A DNA stretch of 64,000 nucleotides from Gammaproteobacteria bacterium. GTDB lineage: Bacteria > Pseudomonadota > Gammaproteobacteria > Methylococcales > Methylomonadaceae. A program made the translations under genes and the position numbers. Location: assembly GCA_016874115.1 (NCBI GenBank), contig VGVA01000003.1, positions 1 to 64,000 on the forward strand, read 5' to 3'. This document shows, one piece after another, positions 39,858-49,201 of the stretch; the stretch's first letter is position 1; every line of letters begins with the position of its first letter. The notes under the pieces were generated by a model. That model was not told where the DNA came from and made no database searches. It saw nothing but the letters and a program-made list of their open reading frames with translations.

Positions 39858-40048
39858 GACCTAACCATGCCAATCAGCATCAGCACAAACAGGATTACCA
39901 GAGCGAGCGGTATTAATAATCCCGGCCAATCGGATTTGGCGGTTTTGCTACGTTCCAGAGCGGCTTTAATACCGGGTTTCAGCCAGAATATCAGCAGGAT
40001 GGCGAAAGCGCCCAGCAAAATGTTTTCCCACGTGGATAAAGGTTGCAT
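39854..40048 (-). CDS. small membrane protein, unknown function
   Basis: A 64-aa protein with two predicted membrane helices (ILLGAFAILLIFWL and LLIPLALVILFVLMLIGMV) joined by a charged loop (ERSKTAKSDWPG). No family recognised. The 4-nt overlap with darP and the strong terminator just upstream argue that it is a real gene heading a two-gene unit. Confidence 0.65.
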   Translation of the reverse strand: MQPLSTWENILLGAFAILLIFWLKPGIKAALERSKTAKSDWPGLLIPLALVILFVLMLIGMVRS

Positions 40049-40096
40049 TAGTATTCCGGTTAATTAAAAGCCTTATCTTAGGGAAAATGGCGACAT

Positions 40097-40133
40097 AAAA
40101 AAAGCCCGGCGACGGAATCGCCGGGCTTTTTTT
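40097..40133. terminator. bidirectional intrinsic terminator
   Basis: Stem AGCCCGGCGA/TCGCCGGGCT with a 5-nt loop, flanked by A and T runs on the two sides. It ends the Lpp-like gene at 40158-40415 on the minus strand. Confidence 0.9.
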
Positions 40134-40157
40134 AACGATGTTCGGTATTAATGATGC

Positions 40158-40415
40158 TTATTTCATCATTGATTTTTTAAACATGCTGTCCAACTTGCTG
40201 TTGGTGTCTTGTGCGTATTGAGCAGCGCGTTCGGCAGCTGCTTTCGCGTCGGCAGCAGCAGATTGAGCAGCAGCCGCGTCAGAAGAAGCTTGCGCCACAG
40301 AAGTTTTCAAGCCGTCGATTTGTGTTTGCAGATTTTCAACGTCGCCGTTGGTTGCGCAACCAACCGCAAAGCTGGATACCAATGCCATCAATGCTACTTT
40401 CATTAATTTATTCAT
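40158..40415 (-). CDS. Lpp/OprI-like small outer-membrane lipoprotein, paralogue 1
   Basis: The 85-aa product has a signal with lipobox AVGC (Cys20). The mature 66 residues form an Ala-rich heptad coiled coil (VENLQTQIDGLKTSVAQASS and alanine repeats) ending in a lysine (SMMK). This is the design of Braun lipoprotein, whose C-terminal lysine is joined to peptidoglycan by L,D-transpeptidases. The neighbour at 40603-40860 is nearly identical after the signal, and an L,D-transpeptidase gene lies next to that. Confidence 0.85.
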   Translation of the reverse strand: MNKLMKVALMALVSSFAVGCATNGDVENLQTQIDGLKTSVAQASSDAAAAQSAAADAKAAAERAAQYAQDTNSKLDSMFKKSMMK

Positions 40416-40536
40416 GATCTTCCCCTAAGGTCAAAATTACAGTTGTAGAAAATATAGCCGGGTTAAAGTGTACCATTTTATTGAATAATTTCAAGCTTTA
40501 ATCAATTTTATCAATAAATAAGCTTAACTTTTTCGC

Positions 40537-40574
40537 AAAAAAAAAGCCCGATTTTAAGCAATCGGGCTTTTTTT
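40537..40574. terminator. bidirectional intrinsic terminator
   Basis: Stem AGCCCGATT/AATCGGGCT with a 6-nt loop, flanked by a run of A and a run of T. It follows the Lpp-like gene at 40603-40860 on the minus strand. Confidence 0.9.
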
Positions 40575-40602
40575 GTAACTTAAAAACAGCAGGTCAGATG
40601 AA

Positions 40603-40860
40603 TTATTTCATCATTGATTTTTTGAACATGTTGTCCAGTTTGCTGTTAGTGTCTTGAGCGTATTGGGCAGCACGTTCGGCAGCTGCTTTCGCATCGGCAG
40701 CAGCAGACTGAGCGCTTGCCGCATCAGAAGAAGCTTGTGCTACAGAAGTTTTCAGGCCATCAATTTGGGTTTGCAGATTTTCGATATCTGAATTGGTTGC
40801 ACAGCCAACCACGAGGCTAGCCGCCAGAGCAATCATTGATGCTTTAACTAATTTTTTCAT
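40603..40860 (-). CDS. Lpp/OprI-like small outer-membrane lipoprotein, paralogue 2
   Basis: The 85-aa tandem paralogue of 40158-40415 has lipobox VVGC (Cys20). The mature parts are nearly identical, differing at a few positions (S for G, I for V, S for A, N for S); the signal peptides and flanking DNA differ more. Each copy has its own terminator, so they are probably transcribed separately. The C-terminal lysine is kept. It is 84 bp downstream of the L,D-transpeptidase gene. Confidence 0.85.
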   Translation of the reverse strand: MKKLVKASMIALAASLVVGCATNSDIENLQTQIDGLKTSVAQASSDAASAQSAAADAKAAAERAAQYAQDTNSKLDNMFKKSMMK

Positions 40861-40944
40861 GTTATTTTTCCTTTTAAAAGTTAATTGCTAAAAAAAAAGG
40901 TATAGCCCCTTTGATTATAGCATCGTTTTTAATATTTTCCAGTA

Positions 40945-41487
40945 TTATTTTATTTTGACCAGCGTTCCGGTATTAATCCATTGGCTTAGATGATCGATTT
41001 GTTTGTCGGTCATGGCTATGCAGCCGTGCGTCCAGTTCATGCTCTGATGAATTTTCAGACTGGCACTGCCTAAACCGTGAATACCGACCCGTCCGCCCAG
41101 CGGCGTATTTTGCGGCGGCACATGACCGGACATGTGGGCGTTCATAATATCGGCATAGGTATAACGGTCGATAATGCCTTTCCGCAGCCCGTTTTCCGCA
41201 TCTTGCGTCGAAGGGTAATTCAGCCCAAAGAAACGATGAAAGGTGCTGCGTTCGCCCGCCCAACCGATGCGGTATTCGCCGGCAGGCGTGATATTATCGC
41301 CGCGATGGCTTTTTTGTCCGGCACCAGACTGCCCAATGGCGATACCCTCAATAATATCAACTGTTTGCTCACCCCGCTTGACTTCGATTTTAAGCGCGTT
41401 AGTATCTACCAGCAGCCAAATACCATCTCTAGCAATGGCATTAATCGACCAAAAAATACAGATAAACAGAAAAAAGCGTCGTAACAT
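40945..41487 (-). CDS. L,D-transpeptidase (YkuD domain)
   Basis: Periplasmic 180-aa enzyme with a signal peptide ending NAIA. The YkuD catalytic motif GIHGLGSA followed by SMNWTHGCIAMT is intact, with Cys156 as nucleophile. Such enzymes make 3-3 cross-links or attach Lpp to peptidoglycan. No LysM or other wall-binding domain is seen. The two Lpp-like genes next to it on the same strand suggest the anchoring role; this is inferred from context. Confidence 0.88.
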   Translation of the reverse strand: MLRRFFLFICIFWSINAIARDGIWLLVDTNALKIEVKRGEQTVDIIEGIAIGQSGAGQKSHRGDNITPAGEYRIGWAGERSTFHRFFGLNYPSTQDAENGLRKGIIDRYTYADIMNAHMSGHVPPQNTPLGGRVGIHGLGSASLKIHQSMNWTHGCIAMTDKQIDHLSQWINTGTLVKIK

Positions 41488-41516
41488 AACAAACCTTAAA
41501 CAAAGAAAAAACTTAG

Positions 41517-43193
<1,677 letters not shown>

Positions 43194-43229
43194 GCCGGTT
43201 CCCAATCTCAATATAAACCCTTCCACATC

Positions 43230-43266
43230 AACCTCATACCGATCATTTCGGCATGAGGTTTTTTTT
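43230..43266 (+). terminator. intrinsic terminator after pgm
   Basis: Stem AACCTCAT-A-CCG / CGG-C-ATGAGGTT with a 7-nt loop and a following T run. It lies 37 bp after the pgm stop. Confidence 0.88.
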
Positions 43267-43381
43267 CGCAAAAATACTGTTAATAGCTAATCAAAACTAT
43301 TTGACAACATCTGTTCGACTACATTATTATTGATTCGAAATTATTATGCCTGCTCACAACAGCAATAATCACAATGAGTAG

Positions 43382-43689
43382 CCAGCGCGCCACTATTTTT
43401 CGCGAAAGCTGAAATGGGGTCCAATCCGATTTCAGCAGCGAAAAATGACGTGGCGAGTTTGCCTTCGGCGGCCTGCGTTCGTCCCGCTACAGCCCAAAAC
43501 ACAAAACATCGGCTTCCGCCTTGCTTCGTATTTTGACCTTGCGCGAATGACTTGACGCCGTGTCGTATGGCCTTGCATTTTGACTACGCACTACGCTTGC
43601 GCTCCAACTCCGTCAAAACGCCCGGCCTCTACGGCTACGCAGGGGTCGTCGTACATCGCTCGGCTTCGCTCGCTTCCATGTACTCCTTC
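43382..43689 (+). repeat. 308-bp structured direct repeat, copy 2
   Basis: Second copy of the element at 37829-38150, same orientation, with two instead of four ACTACGC heptamers. The 68-bp hairpin lies at 43388-43455. Copies 1 and 2 bound a 5.2-kb segment. The pgm to 43744 spacer otherwise holds the pgm terminator and about 115 bp of AT-rich DNA without a recognisable feature. Confidence 0.85.
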
Positions 43690-43743
43690 CATGTTTGCAG
43701 GATTAATGATTTTGAATTTGTTTCATAATTTTAGGGGGAATAG

Positions 43744-44106
43744 ATGTCAATTATTCAGCTTATGGGGTCTTTATTAATGGTTTGCTGGCTCGGGACGGGG
43801 CAGGTTTTTGCCGCAGGCTCCACAGTGAACGAAGATTTTTCATTGGTCATCGAATTGTGCAACGACATGATCGACGCCGCCAAACTCAGCGATCAAGCCA
43901 GGTTTTTGGAGTTGGCCGATGCGGCATTGAGATTGTCGGAAGCACAGCGCCGCGACAATTCCATGGCAATCGACCGCTTCAGACCAAAGATTCGTGCAGC
44001 CAAAAAAGCCGCCAAGAACGGCGACTTCACCAACGCTATCAGCCACTTGGAAGAGGCCAAGCCATTAATGAAAGCCGCGCCGACCTCCTGGGATGGAGGT
44101 TCTTAA
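43744..44106 (+). CDS. small helical periplasmic protein, unknown function
   Basis: The 120-aa product has a signal peptide ending QVFA and a strong ribosome site (AGGGGGAA) 6 nt before the ATG. The mature part is all-helical and charged with one cysteine (ELCNDMIDAAK) and an ending like RAAKKAAKNGDFTNAISHLE. Size, helical pattern and the HL-x-x-A ending resemble the protein at 15312-15698, and the two may be distant relatives. It is 71 bp upstream of the cytochrome gene, so they may act together. Confidence 0.7.
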   Translation: MSIIQLMGSLLMVCWLGTGQVFAAGSTVNEDFSLVIELCNDMIDAAKLSDQARFLELADAALRLSEAQRRDNSMAIDRFRPKIRAAKKAAKNGDFTNAISHLEEAKPLMKAAPTSWDGGS

Positions 44107-44177
44107 GCAAGAAGACCGCTATTTTTAAACTTAGCCGTCCATTAATAGTTAATTCAATTTACCGATGGAGAATGCTC

Positions 44178-44660
44178 ATGAACACGCACAACTTTTTACT
44201 CGCCGCAGCACTGTTAACCAGTCTGGTTTCAGTATCTCAGGCCGTGGACAACAAGGTTGCTTATCCAGAAGGCTACCGCAAATGGACGCACACCAAATCC
44301 ATGCTCATTCAACCGGGCCATGCCCTGGCCGATCCGTTTCAAGGCATCCATCATATTTACGCCAACAATAAAGCGCTTGCAGGCCTAAAATCAGGCAGCT
44401 ATGAAGATGGCGCTACGTTTGTATTCGACTTGTTAAACTACGTAGACAAAGACAAGACCACTACCGAAGCCGAACGCAAACTTATCGGCGTAATGCACAA
44501 AGATGCAAAAGCACACGCTGCTACGGGTGGATGGGGTTTTGAAGGCTTTGCCGGCGACAGCAAAACCGAACGACTGACCAAAGACGGCGGCAAAGGCTGT
44601 TTCGATTGCCATACCTCGGGAAAAGGCAAGGATTATGTTTTTTCCGGATTCAGAAACTAA
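44178..44660 (+). CDS. cytochrome P460 / cytochrome c'-beta family protein
   Basis: Periplasmic c-type cytochrome, 160 aa, signal ending SVSQA. The single haem motif CFDCH lies at residues 141-145 near the C-terminus, preceded by ATGGWGFEGFAGDSKTERL, a P460-family signature. Cytochrome P460 oxidises hydroxylamine and has a lysine-haem cross-link; the related c'-beta binds NO. Which one this is cannot be settled by eye. The ATG at 44178 is preferred over the ATG 6 nt earlier because GGAG then has normal spacing. Confidence 0.88.
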   Translation: MNTHNFLLAAALLTSLVSVSQAVDNKVAYPEGYRKWTHTKSMLIQPGHALADPFQGIHHIYANNKALAGLKSGSYEDGATFVFDLLNYVDKDKTTTEAERKLIGVMHKDAKAHAATGGWGFEGFAGDSKTERLTKDGGKGCFDCHTSGKGKDYVFSGFRN

Positions 44661-44957
44661 CACTGTTTGATCGAGATTAATGAAAAAGCCTGTGCGCCTT
44701 ATCTCTTAAGGGCTGTCCTAGATATTTAGAGCCTGTTAAGGAGCGTATTTAATCATGGCTGATTCATTAATCGACGCAAGATACTGGGAAGCATTAATAC
44801 CATCTCCCTCCCTATTAACAGGTTGTTGTTTAGCGTTATGAGCGAAAACGAAAAAGAATGGCGTTTAAACTGCATTTTTCTGGATATAAATGAACAGTTT
44901 GAGTCGGCTTTTACGGATTCGGCAAAACGAACGGTTATACACCAACCTGTTATTTTT
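44661..44957. other. intergenic stretch with no supported gene
   Basis: About 300 bp between the cytochrome gene and the convergent ZIP gene. A 64-codon frame starting at the ATG 44838 runs into the ZIP gene and is not convincing. No strong hairpin was seen. Confidence 0.4.
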
Positions 44958-45827
44958 TTAACGGCTCACCGGAGCCGGGATATCCACGCTTTCAAATTGA
45001 TGCGCCACGCCGTGCATAGTGCAGATTAATAACACGCCCGCCGCAATCAAGGCAATCTGCTGCAAGGAGGTCTTCATATCGGTTTTTTTGTGCAGGGATG
45101 GAATTAAATCGGCAACTGCGATGTAAATAAAACTGGATGCGGCCAATGCCAGAAAATAAGGAAGACTGGTGCGTAAGTCCGCCAGCCAGAAATACGCCAA
45201 AATGCCGCCCGCAACCGTCGCCAAGCTTGCCAGAATGTTATAAAACAATGCCTTGCTTTTGTTGTAGCCGCTGTGCAGCAGGATGGCGAAATCGCCCACT
45301 TCCTGTGGAATTTCATGCGCGGCAACCGCCAGACTGGTCACGATGCCCAGTTTGACGTCGGTTAAAAAGGCCGCGGCGATTAATACGCCATCGACAAAGT
45401 TATGGATGCTGTCGCCCAGAATAATTAATAAACCCGCCGATTGCTTCATGCCTGGATGATGGTGATGGCCGACCGCCTGTCTATCATGTTCGTGCGCGAC
45501 TTCATGGCCGTCGTCACCGTGGGCTTCGCAGGTTTCGGTATGGCAATGCCGCCAGATTAATAACTTCTCCAGCACGAAAAAAACCAAAATACCGGCTAAA
45601 ATCGTACCGGACAAGCTTTGGAACTGCTCTTTCTGGATATTATCGAATGCTTCCGGAATCAAGCCCCAAAACGCCACAGCCAGCAAAGCGCCGATGGCGA
45701 AGCTGATACCGTGCGGCACCACCGTATGCTGTTGTGCTTCCGCCAGCCGCAAAAATACAGCGGCGGCGAGTACGCTCAACACGCCGCCGACGGATGTAAA
45801 AAACACGATTAATAGCAATAAATCCAA
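44958..45827 (-). CDS. ZIP-family metal transporter
   Basis: Inner-membrane divalent metal permease (zinc, iron or manganese) of about 289 aa. The His-rich cytoplasmic loop (HGDDGHEVAHEHDRQAVGHH) separates helices 3 and 4. The metal-site helices show HNFVDGVLIAA and AVAAHEIPQEVGDFA. No ATG fits the start. The TTG at 45827 lies 2 nt after the pgeF stop with GGAG about 9 nt upstream; a TTG at 45866 would overlap pgeF. It is probably co-transcribed with rluD-pgeF. Confidence 0.88.
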   Translation of the reverse strand: MDLLLLIVFFTSVGGVLSVLAAAVFLRLAEAQQHTVVPHGISFAIGALLAVAFWGLIPEAFDNIQKEQFQSLSGTILAGILVFFVLEKLLIWRHCHTETCEAHGDDGHEVAHEHDRQAVGHHHHPGMKQSAGLLIILGDSIHNFVDGVLIAAAFLTDVKLGIVTSLAVAAHEIPQEVGDFAILLHSGYNKSKALFYNILASLATVAGGILAYFWLADLRTSLPYFLALAASSFIYIAVADLIPSLHKKTDMKTSLQQIALIAAGVLLICTMHGVAHQFESVDIPAPVSR

Positions 45828-45829
45828 GC

Positions 45830-46564
45830 TCAATCTCTCCAGATTAATGTCGCCATGCGTCCGCAAGGGTTATCGCGGCGGTAGGAAAAAAACCGTTCCT
45901 TATCGGTTACAGTGCAACAATCGCCGCCGTAAACGTCATAAATTCCCAGCATTGCCAATTCGCTGCGCGCCAGCCGGTAAATATCGGCCAGCCATTTGCC
46001 TTCAGCCTTCGGTTGAAACGCCGCCGCGTATACTGCCGATTTATTAATAAACGCCGACCTGACTTCGGAACCCACCTCAAACTGTAACGGCCCGATAGCC
46101 GGACCCAGCCAAATGAAGACATCGGTAGTCTCCAGCTTTTGCACCGTATTGGTAATCACGCCGTCGAGCAAGCCGCGCCAACCGGCATGGATGGCCGCAA
46201 TCTTTTGGCCGTCACGGCTACACGCCAATACCGGCAAACAGTCCGCCGTCAAGACTACGCAGACAACGCCCGGCTGAGCGGTAAAGCTGGCGTCGGCGGT
46301 AGGCGTCTGCAAACCGGACTCGGCTTCTACAGCAATATTGCTGTGCACCTGATTAAGCCAGACCGGCTCCGACGGCAGTTGAAGCAGCGAACACATTAAT
46401 TCACGGTTCTGCCGTACCAGAATTGGGTCGTCGCCCACATGCATCGCCAGATTAAAGCTGGCGTAATTATCCTGACTGAAACCGCCGTTACGACATGTCG
46501 TCGCGGCATGGATATTGGCTGGCGCAGGCCAATTCGGCTGTAAATACAGCTTATTGTCGTTCAT
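45830..46564 (-). CDS. pgeF: PgeF/YfiH family multicopper oxidoreductase-like protein (laccase domain)
   Basis: A 244-aa protein of the YfiH family, reported as a peptidoglycan editing factor and as a purine nucleoside phosphorylase. Metal-ligand motifs are present: LNQVHSNIAV, VLTADCLPVLAC and AAIHAGWRGLLDGVI. It overlaps the rluD stop by 14 nt, the usual rluD-pgeF order. Confidence 0.92.
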   Translation of the reverse strand: MNDNKLYLQPNWPAPANIHAATTCRNGGFSQDNYASFNLAMHVGDDPILVRQNRELMCSLLQLPSEPVWLNQVHSNIAVEAESGLQTPTADASFTAQPGVVCVVLTADCLPVLACSRDGQKIAAIHAGWRGLLDGVITNTVQKLETTDVFIWLGPAIGPLQFEVGSEVRSAFINKSAVYAAAFQPKAEGKWLADIYRLARSELAMLGIYDVYGGDCCTVTDKERFFSYRRDNPCGRMATLIWRD

Positions 46565-47498
46565 TGTCCTCTAGGGTTTGCACCAGTTGAAGCATGTCGT
46601 CGGGCATTTGCTGTTCCCATTCCATATATTCGTCCGATTCTGGATGCTGCAAGCCCAATCTAGCCGCGTGTAAAGCCTGCCGTCTAAAGCCGCGCAGAAC
46701 TAGCTCCAATTCTGCGGAACATTGCGGCGGCATTTGAAAACGCCCGCCGTAAACCGGATCGCCTAACAACGGATAACGGATGTGCGCCATATGCACCCGA
46801 ATTTGATGGGTGCGCCCGGTTTCCAGTTGCAGTTGTATTAAAGTGTAGTGTTGAAACCGTTGCACAACCCGATAATGGGTGACCGCTTCCTTGCCCGATT
46901 GCCGAACGACATAACGCTTGCGGTCGGTTGGGTGGCGACCAATCGGCTCGTCCACCGTGCCGCCCGCCGTCATGCGGCCTTTGCAGACGGCCAGATATTC
47001 GCGGGTGATTTCCCGCTCCTGCAGTTGCTGCACCAGGCTATTATGCGCCGCCAAGGTTTTGGCAATCATTAATAGACCGCTGGTTTCCTTATCCAGACGA
47101 TGCACAATGCCTGCTCTGGGCAAGGTTTCCAGGTTGGAATCATGATGCAGCAAGGCGTTCAGCAGCGTACCGTGCCAATTTCCCGCAGCCGGATGAACGA
47201 CCAGTCCTGCCGGTTTATTAATGATTAATAAGCTGTCGTCTTCATAGACAATATCCAGTGGAATGGCTTCCGGACTGGATTCAATCATTGTTTCCGGCTC
47301 GGCATCCAGGGTTATCTCTTCGCCGCCTTCCAGTTTGTGTTTCGGGCTTTGTTGCACCGATGCATTAATTTCTACGCGTCCTGCTTTCACCCAGGTTTGC
47401 AATTTGCTGCGCGAATAATCCGAAAACAACTCCGCCAGCGCCTGATCCAGGCGCATTCCTGCCAAAGCGTACGGAACGGTTTCAGTCAATTTTGTCAT
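46551..47498 (-). CDS. rluD: 23S rRNA pseudouridine synthase RluD
   Basis: Makes pseudouridines in helix 69 of 23S rRNA. The 315-aa product has an N-terminal S4 domain (AGMRLDQALAELFSDYSRSK), a catalytic domain with the aspartate in HRLDKETSGLLM, and the ETGRTHQIRVHMAHI motif. It is divergent from bamD, an arrangement common in gammaproteobacteria. Confidence 0.95.
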   Translation of the reverse strand: MTKLTETVPYALAGMRLDQALAELFSDYSRSKLQTWVKAGRVEINASVQQSPKHKLEGGEEITLDAEPETMIESSPEAIPLDIVYEDDSLLIINKPAGLVVHPAAGNWHGTLLNALLHHDSNLETLPRAGIVHRLDKETSGLLMIAKTLAAHNSLVQQLQEREITREYLAVCKGRMTAGGTVDEPIGRHPTDRKRYVVRQSGKEAVTHYRVVQRFQHYTLIQLQLETGRTHQIRVHMAHIRYPLLGDPVYGGRFQMPPQCSAELELVLRGFRRQALHAARLGLQHPESDEYMEWEQQMPDDMLQLVQTLEDNERQ

Positions 47499-47611
47499 AC
47501 AACTTCTTCTTGGGTCCTCGATACGATATACTCAACGCTAAAGGCTATTAACTCAAGCCTTAGTCAAGTTTTTGAAGTAAACCTGCAATCATACAATGTG
47601 TCGTTAACTCT

Positions 47612-48505
47612 ATGCGATTTTTTTTGGTTAAATTAATTCTATTAATGATTCTGGCCGCCGGTTTATCGGGCTGCGAAGGCTTGCGTTATCTGGTTTACGG
47701 CGATGAAACTGAGGTCGAACGCGCCAGCAAGGATGAATGCGACGAATGGAAAGACTCCGAAGACGACGACAAAGATTGCGTGGACTGGGACGCCCCCAAA
47801 TTCCGCCGGAACGCCCAAAAAGCCATGGATGGCGGCAACTACCAGAAAGCCATCAAAATTTACGAAGCCTTGGAAGCGCGCTACCCTTTCGGCCCGGATT
47901 CGTCCCAAACGCAATTGGATATCGCCTACGCATACTATAAAAACTCCGACCCCGAAGCCGCCATCGCCGCAGCCGACCGGTTTATAAAAATGAACCCGCG
48001 CAGTCCCAATGTCGATTACGCTTATTATTTGAAAGGCCTGGTTAATTACAACCGCGACATCAGTTTTACCCAGCGATTTTTACCGACCGACGCCTCCCAG
48101 CGCGATCCGGGCAGCGCACGCAACGCTTACGATATTTTCGACGAACTAGTGCGCAAATTTCCCGACAGCAAATACGCGCCGGATTCGCGCAAACGGATGG
48201 TTGCCTTAAAAAACAACCTGGCCATGCACGAAGTCCATGTAGCCCGCTATTACATGAAACGCAGGGCATACGTAGCCGCGGCCAATCGGTCTTCTCATGT
48301 TATTGAAAAATATCAGAAAACAACCGCCGTTCCGTACGCGCTGCAAGTATTGCAGGAAGCCTATACCAAACTGGACATGCCCGAACAGGCCAAAAATGCG
48401 GAATCGGTTTACAAACTGAATTTCCCCAACGGCCCACCGGTACCGGAGTATGAAGATTCAACGATTGCCCATAAGGTATGGGATTTTATCGGGCTGGAGA
48501 AATAG
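47612..48505 (+). CDS. bamD: outer-membrane protein assembly factor BamD
   Basis: Lipoprotein of the BAM complex. The 297-aa product has lipobox LSGC (Cys21). TPR repeats start at QKAMDGGNYQKAIKIYEALE and continue through LDIAYAYYKNSDPEAAIAAA and FPDSKYAPDSRKRMVALKN. A very acidic insert of about 35 residues (DECDEWKDSEDDDKDCVDWD region, with cysteines) lies between lipobox and first TPR and is not usual in E. coli BamD. The 113-bp spacer to rluD holds both promoters. Confidence 0.93.
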   Translation: MRFFLVKLILLMILAAGLSGCEGLRYLVYGDETEVERASKDECDEWKDSEDDDKDCVDWDAPKFRRNAQKAMDGGNYQKAIKIYEALEARYPFGPDSSQTQLDIAYAYYKNSDPEAAIAAADRFIKMNPRSPNVDYAYYLKGLVNYNRDISFTQRFLPTDASQRDPGSARNAYDIFDELVRKFPDSKYAPDSRKRMVALKNNLAMHEVHVARYYMKRRAYVAAANRSSHVIEKYQKTTAVPYALQVLQEAYTKLDMPEQAKNAESVYKLNFPNGPPVPEYEDSTIAHKVWDFIGLEK

Positions 48506-48578
48506 CAGGCTGTTGCACGACTTTATAAGCGTAGAAAGAAAATAGGTTTTAACAGCCTGATAGGAATTCATTAACTCA

Positions 48579-49001
48579 TTAATATTTCCATAGTTTCTGC
48601 ATTTCCAGAAACATAAAAGATGCAGTCCAGGCGATTAATACCAAGCCGGTTAAGGCTTCCAGCCCTGCCAAAAAACGAAGTTCGCCGACCGGATGGACGT
48701 CGCCGAAACCGAGCGAGGTGTAAGTCGTGAACGAAAAATAGCTGCAATCCATTAACGACTTGTCGAAATGGCCTAACAAATCCCCGAAATAACCGGGTTT
48801 AATCAGGAAATAATAAGCAAAAGCGAACATCCAGATCTCTACCACATGCGCGGCCAATGCACCGAACAAGGCAAATAAAACCCGCAATCGCCGTTGAATA
48901 TGTAAGCGTGGGGAAATGAACGACAGATAATTTAATGCCTCAAAGTGGATTAATACCGCCAACCCCACTAAAACACTGTTGATTATAAAAATTAATATCA
49001 T
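48579..49001 (-). CDS. two-helix potassium channel family protein
   Basis: The product is about 140 aa with a first helix (ILIFIINSVLVGLAVLI), a central helix, a pore loop with selectivity filter TYTSLGFGD and a final helix (LTGLVLIAWTASFMFLEM). It fits the ion_trans_2 channel group. A GTG at 49070 would add 23 residues; neither start has a good ribosome site, and the ATG at 49001 gives the usual family length. Confidence 0.82.
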   Translation of the reverse strand: MILIFIINSVLVGLAVLIHFEALNYLSFISPRLHIQRRLRVLFALFGALAAHVVEIWMFAFAYYFLIKPGYFGDLLGHFDKSLMDCSYFSFTTYTSLGFGDVHPVGELRFLAGLEALTGLVLIAWTASFMFLEMQKLWKY

Positions 49002-49201
49002 CTTGTTTTTATTAATTAATTTTAATACTTTTCCGGCATAATCCGGATAAAAACACTTAATTTTCAGCACGGCTTCAAATTATCTGCGGCTTTATCGGCA
49101 AACCGGCGCAAGCTACATTTCTGCCGAATAAATAGTAGGCGTTATCCGGCCGAAGCTCTATACTGACCTGTAAATTAATAATAATTATAAGGTCACTTCG
49201 C

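Noticed and set aside
43580-43777. 65-codon plus-strand ORF before the small periplasmic gene at 43744
   Set aside because: Same repeat-derived frame as in copy 1, and it overlaps a better supported gene.
44823-45029. 68-codon ORF (possible start MSENEKEWRLNCIF) after the cytochrome gene
   Set aside because: It runs 70 bp into the ZIP gene on the other strand and has no recognisable family; it could be a real small gene but evidence is too weak.
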